Origin: Burkholderia sp. WAC0059
GTDB taxonomy: Bacteria > Pseudomonadota > Gammaproteobacteria > Burkholderiales > Burkholderiaceae
Direction of reading: 5' to 3'
DNA length: 64,000 bases
Assembly: GCF_002870125.1 (NCBI RefSeq)
Contig: NZ_PNEO01000024.1
Location: 1 to 64,000 of the forward strand
The notes beneath the pieces are model-generated. The model searched no databases and was not told the origin of the DNA. It worked only from the letters and a program-made list of their open reading frames with translations. Both the position numbers and the translations under genes were made by a program. Each line of letters begins with the position of its first letter. The stretch's first letter is position 1. Shown here piece after piece: positions 61,253 through 64,000 of this stretch.

Positions 61253-61666
61253 ATGGCTCACACCCGCATCCGGAAATTCAACACCCGCGAAACCTACCCC
61301 GAGCAGAAGCTCGACAACGACCTCTGCCAGGCCGTCGTCGCGCGCGGCACGATGGTCTTTCTGCGCGGGCAGATCGGCCAGAATCTCGACACGTCCGAGT
61401 GCGTCGCCATCGGCGACGCCGCGGGCCAGGCCGAGCAGGCCATGAAGAACATCGACATGCTGCTCCGGGAGTCCGGCAGCCAGCTCGACCACATCTGCAA
61501 GCTGACCATCTACATCACCGATCCGCGCTACCGCGAGGCGGTCTATCGCGTCGTCGGCCGCTGGCTCAAGGGCGTCTTTCCGGTCTCGACGGGCATCGTC
61601 ATCAGCGCGCTCGCGCGCACGGAATATCTTGTGGAAATCGACGCGACGGCCGTCATTCCCGACTGA
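61253..61666 (+). CDS. RidA-family enamine/imine deaminase
   Basis: 137 aa. 'DLCQAVVARGTMVFLRGQIG' near the front, 'GQAEQAMKNIDMLLRESGSQ', 'LDHICKLTIYITDPRYREAV', and the C-terminal 'TEYLVEIDATAVIPD' with the conserved Glu and IDA signature; the usual catalytic Arg region is 'FPVSTGIVISALARTEYLVE' (STGIVI, R in ALAR). It hydrolyses reactive imines made by amine-oxidising enzymes. Lies in the ureohydrolase operon. Confidence 0.92.
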   Translation: MAHTRIRKFNTRETYPEQKLDNDLCQAVVARGTMVFLRGQIGQNLDTSECVAIGDAAGQAEQAMKNIDMLLRESGSQLDHICKLTIYITDPRYREAVYRVVGRWLKGVFPVSTGIVISALARTEYLVEIDATAVIPD

Positions 61667-61818
61667 GCGGACGGACCCGGCACGGCGCGGGCCCACCGGT
61701 CCGCGCCGTCCTGCGTTTTGCCCGGACGCCGCGATGCTTCGCCGGCGTCCGTTTTTGTGACGTGAAACCCTGATATCCGGTCAATCACCTGGTCAATCTC
61801 ATCGAGAGGATGCAAAAA

Positions 61819-62601
61819 ATGAAATTCAAGCTGCTGGTTCTGGGTATCGTCAGTCTCGTCACGGCCGCGGCGAGCGCCCCCACCTTCGCCGACGACCTGA
61901 GCGCCGTCATGGCGCACCACGTCATCCGCGTCGCGGTGCCGACCGACTACCCGCCGTTCGGTTTCGTCGGCTCCGACATGCAGCCGAAGGGACTCGACAT
62001 CGACATGGCGAGGCTCATCGCGAAGAAGCTCGGCGTGCAGCTCCAGCTCGTGCCGGTCACGGCGCCGAACCGCATCGCCTACCTGCAGACGGACAAGACC
62101 GACCTGACCATCTCCTCGCTCGGCAAGACGCCCGAACGCGCGCAGGTCATCGACTTCAGCATCGCCTACTCGCCGTTCTTCGACGCCGTGTTCGGCAGCA
62201 AGAGCCTGCAGGCAAGCAACTACGCCGAGCTGTCGGGCAAGGTCATCGCCGTCACGCGCGGCTCGATGCAGGACGAGGAGTTGCAGCACCTCGCGCCCGG
62301 CGCGGTCGTCAAGCGCTTCGAGGACAACAACAGCACCGTGGAAGCCTTCCTGTCCGGGCAGACGCAGATGTTCGCGAGCGGCACCGCCGTCGCCGCGGCC
62401 ATCGAGCAGCGCCATCCCGGCGTGGACATGGCGCTGAAGGTCGTGCTCTCGAACGCGCCCTGCTACGTGGGCCTCGCGAAGAACGAGCCGCAACTGCTCG
62501 CGAAGGTCAACGACATCATCCGTCAGGCGAAGAGCGACGGTTATCTGGACCAGCTCTCGAAGCAGTGGCTCGGCGCACCGGCCGGGAATCTGCCCGAGTA
62601 A
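61819..62601 (+). CDS. ABC transporter substrate-binding protein (family 3), orphan
   Basis: 260 aa from ATG 61819 with GAGAGG nine bases before it; the ATG at 61810 is too close to that site. Signal peptide 'KLLVLGIVSLVTAAASAPTF' then ADD. Mature: 'HHVIRVAVPTDYPPFGFVGS', 'MQPKGLDIDMARLIAKKLGV', 'TDLTISSLGKTPERAQVIDF' (SBP_bac_3 signature). Ligand probably amino acid-like. No permease or ATPase gene adjoins it in the window; it may share the transporter at 56947-58391 or one beyond the window. Confidence 0.92.
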   Translation: MKFKLLVLGIVSLVTAAASAPTFADDLSAVMAHHVIRVAVPTDYPPFGFVGSDMQPKGLDIDMARLIAKKLGVQLQLVPVTAPNRIAYLQTDKTDLTISSLGKTPERAQVIDFSIAYSPFFDAVFGSKSLQASNYAELSGKVIAVTRGSMQDEELQHLAPGAVVKRFEDNNSTVEAFLSGQTQMFASGTAVAAAIEQRHPGVDMALKVVLSNAPCYVGLAKNEPQLLAKVNDIIRQAKSDGYLDQLSKQWLGAPAGNLPE

Positions 62602-62653
62602 AGGCCCGATCGGGCAAGGCCGGCGCGGCCCGATAGAACCAGGACCCTCCCCT

Positions 62654-64000
62654 ATGCAGACCGTCGAAGCAACCGCGAGCGCCCATGTGGCGCAGTGGGC
62701 GACCGGCGTGGCGGCCGACGCCATTCCCCCGGCCATCCGCGCCCGCGCGCAAACCTGCCTGATCGACACGATCGGCGTCGCCATCGCCGGCTCGCGCAGC
62801 GAGGCCGCCGGCTTCGCGCGCGCGCTCTGCCTCGAAGGCGGCACGCAGGGCGCGTCCACCGCGTTCGGCGCCTCGCGGCCGTTCTCGGCCCAGGCCGCCG
62901 CGTTCGCGAACGGCACGGCGGCCCACGCCTACGATTTCGACGACAACTGCTACGCCGGCTTCGTGCACGGCTCGGCCGTCATCGCGCCGGCGACGCTGGC
63001 CGTCGGTCAGAAGGTCGGGGCCAGCGGCGCCGAGGCGATCACCGCGTTCGCGATCGGCGCCGAGTGCGAGTACGCGTTCGGCGCGGCCACGCGCAACGCG
63101 CTCTACGAGCGCGGCTGGTGGACGACCGGGGTGCTCGGCCCGCTCGGCGCGAGCATGGCGGCCGCGCGCCTGCTCGGCCTCGACGCGGCGCGCGCGCAGA
63201 CCGCCTTCGGCCTCGCGCTCGCCGGCGCGGGCGGCATGAAGGCCTGCTTCGGCTCCGACGCCAAGGTGCTGCTCGCCGGCCGCGCCTCGGAGGCCGGCGT
63301 GGTCTGCGCCGAACTCGCCGCGCGCGGCGCGAGCGGCCCGGCGCGCGTCGTCGAGGAGCCGAACGGCTTCGCGAACCTGTTCAACGGCGGCACGTTCGAG
63401 CACGCTGGCCTCGCCGTGCTCGGCCGGCACTGGTATCTGGAAGACCCGGGCGCGGACGTGAAGCGCATTCCGGTCTGCCTGTCGTCGCACGCGGCCGTGG
63501 ACGCCGTGCTCGAACTCGTCGAGGCGCACCGGCTCGACGCCGCGGACATCGTGTCGATCGTCTGCGACGTGCCGCCCGTCGTCCGCGCCAACCTCAAGTA
63601 CGACCGCCCGCATTCGGTACGCGAGGCGCAGTTCAGCATGCCGTTCGCGATCGCGGCGGCGCTGCGTTTTCCGTCGTTCGATCTCTCGCGTCTCGACATG
63701 GCGAGCCTCGCCGACGAGGCGCTCGTCGCGCTAATGGCGCGCGTGAGCATGCAGACGAGCCCGATCTGGGACAAGCCCGGCATGCGCGAGTACGCGCCCG
63801 AGGGCGCGCGCGTGATCCTGACGCGGCGCGACGGCGCGCCGATCGAGGCGTTTCGCGACAAGGCGCGCGGCAGCGCGACCGATCCGCTGTCCGCCGACGA
63901 AATCGCGCAGAAATTCCTCGCCTGCGTCTCGCCCGTGCTGGGGGACCGTCGCGCCGCGAACCTGCTCGCGCGCCTCGAACAACTGGACGGCCCCGTCGCG
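62654..64000 (+). CDS. MmgE/PrpD family protein (partial, runs off window)
   Basis: 449 codons from ATG 62654 (AGGA upstream) with no stop before the window end. 'AQTCLIDTIGVAIAGSRSEA' (the ....DT.G....G pattern), 'FANGTAAHAYDFDDNCYAGF' (family HAxDFDD motif), 'VHGSAVIAPATLAVGQKVGA', 'GLALAGAGGMKACFGSDAKV' and 'RIPVCLSSHAAVDAVLELVE' match MmgE/PrpD (2-methylcitrate dehydratase/cis-aconitate decarboxylase superfamily). The true substrate is unlikely to be methylcitrate given the RidA/ureohydrolase context. Probable last known gene of that operon. Confidence 0.9.
   Translation, partial: MQTVEATASAHVAQWATGVAADAIPPAIRARAQTCLIDTIGVAIAGSRSEAAGFARALCLEGGTQGASTAFGASRPFSAQAAAFANGTAAHAYDFDDNCYAGFVHGSAVIAPATLAVGQKVGASGAEAITAFAIGAECEYAFGAATRNALYERGWWTTGVLGPLGASMAAARLLGLDAARAQTAFGLALAGAGGMKACFGSDAKVLLAGRASEAGVVCAELAARGASGPARVVEEPNGFANLFNGGTFEHAGLAVLGRHWYLEDPGADVKRIPVCLSSHAAVDAVLELVEAHRLDAADIVSIVCDVPPVVRANLKYDRPHSVREAQFSMPFAIAAALRFPSFDLSRLDMASLADEALVALMARVSMQTSPIWDKPGMREYAPEGARVILTRRDGAPIEAFRDKARGSATDPLSADEIAQKFLACVSPVLGDRRAANLLARLEQLDGPVA

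Overview
The window is GC-rich DNA from a betaproteobacterium, most likely Burkholderia sensu lato. The clearest sign is the conserved block tRNA-Phe, ntrX, ntrY, DUF4390 gene, rsmB, htpX, lysE-type gene, fmt, def (all minus strand), followed by dprA, a thioredoxin-like gene and topB (plus strand). These genes are intact and tightly packed, with GTGA, ATGA or zero-base junctions.

Left third (1-19626, minus strand): a two-partner-secretion / contact-dependent-inhibition type locus. The order of transcription is a 719-aa TpsA exoprotein, its TpsB outer-membrane transporter (16-bp overlap), a periplasmic parvulin-type prolyl isomerase, and a 3909-aa TpsA/CdiA-like effector. The effector ends in a C39-like cysteine-peptidase domain and overlaps a 120-aa immunity candidate by ATGA. 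Downstream lies an array of displaced toxin/immunity modules: a PD-(D/E)xK-like module with a 239-aa partner, a short 'DSRWP' module with a 134-aa partner, and a third toxin fragment cut by an IS3-family element at the window edge. Each displaced toxin starts at a repeated junction (GTTGCCACAGA, 'VATD') that is also recognisable inside the giant protein. This looks like an evolutionary record of toxin-tip switching.

Middle (about 19.6-30.8 kb): an accessory region ending at tRNA-Phe. About 900 bp and 2.1 kb of mostly non-coding DNA carry several long palindromes and a ParD remnant. Then come a DUF6878-like gene, an XRE regulator with a GSU2403-family nucleotidyltransferase (candidate toxin-antitoxin pair), a helix-turn-helix/PIN toxin-antitoxin pair, and a minus-strand recombination operon: tyrosine integrase, 59-aa protein, large serine recombinase, 74-aa protein. 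A 48-bp inverted repeat near the recombinase could be its attachment site. The tRNA-Phe gene, with its terminator, marks the island boundary.

Right half (30.9-64 kb): the core block above, then a LysR regulator, a 2-hydroxyacid dehydrogenase, tRNA-Lys(CTT), a decayed short-chain dehydrogenase, an MFS transporter and a GMC oxidoreductase. A catabolic stretch follows: N-methyl amino acid oxidase, AraC regulator, FMN reductase, GntR regulator, D-amino-acid dehydrogenase-like oxidoreductase, a polar amino acid ABC transporter (binding protein, permease, ATPase), free methionine-(R)-sulfoxide reductase, LysR regulator, ureohydrolase, RidA, a second binding protein, and an MmgE/PrpD protein that runs off the window end. 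The two regulator-linked clusters carry clear palindromic operator candidates and together suggest uptake and oxidative breakdown of amino-acid or guanidino compounds.
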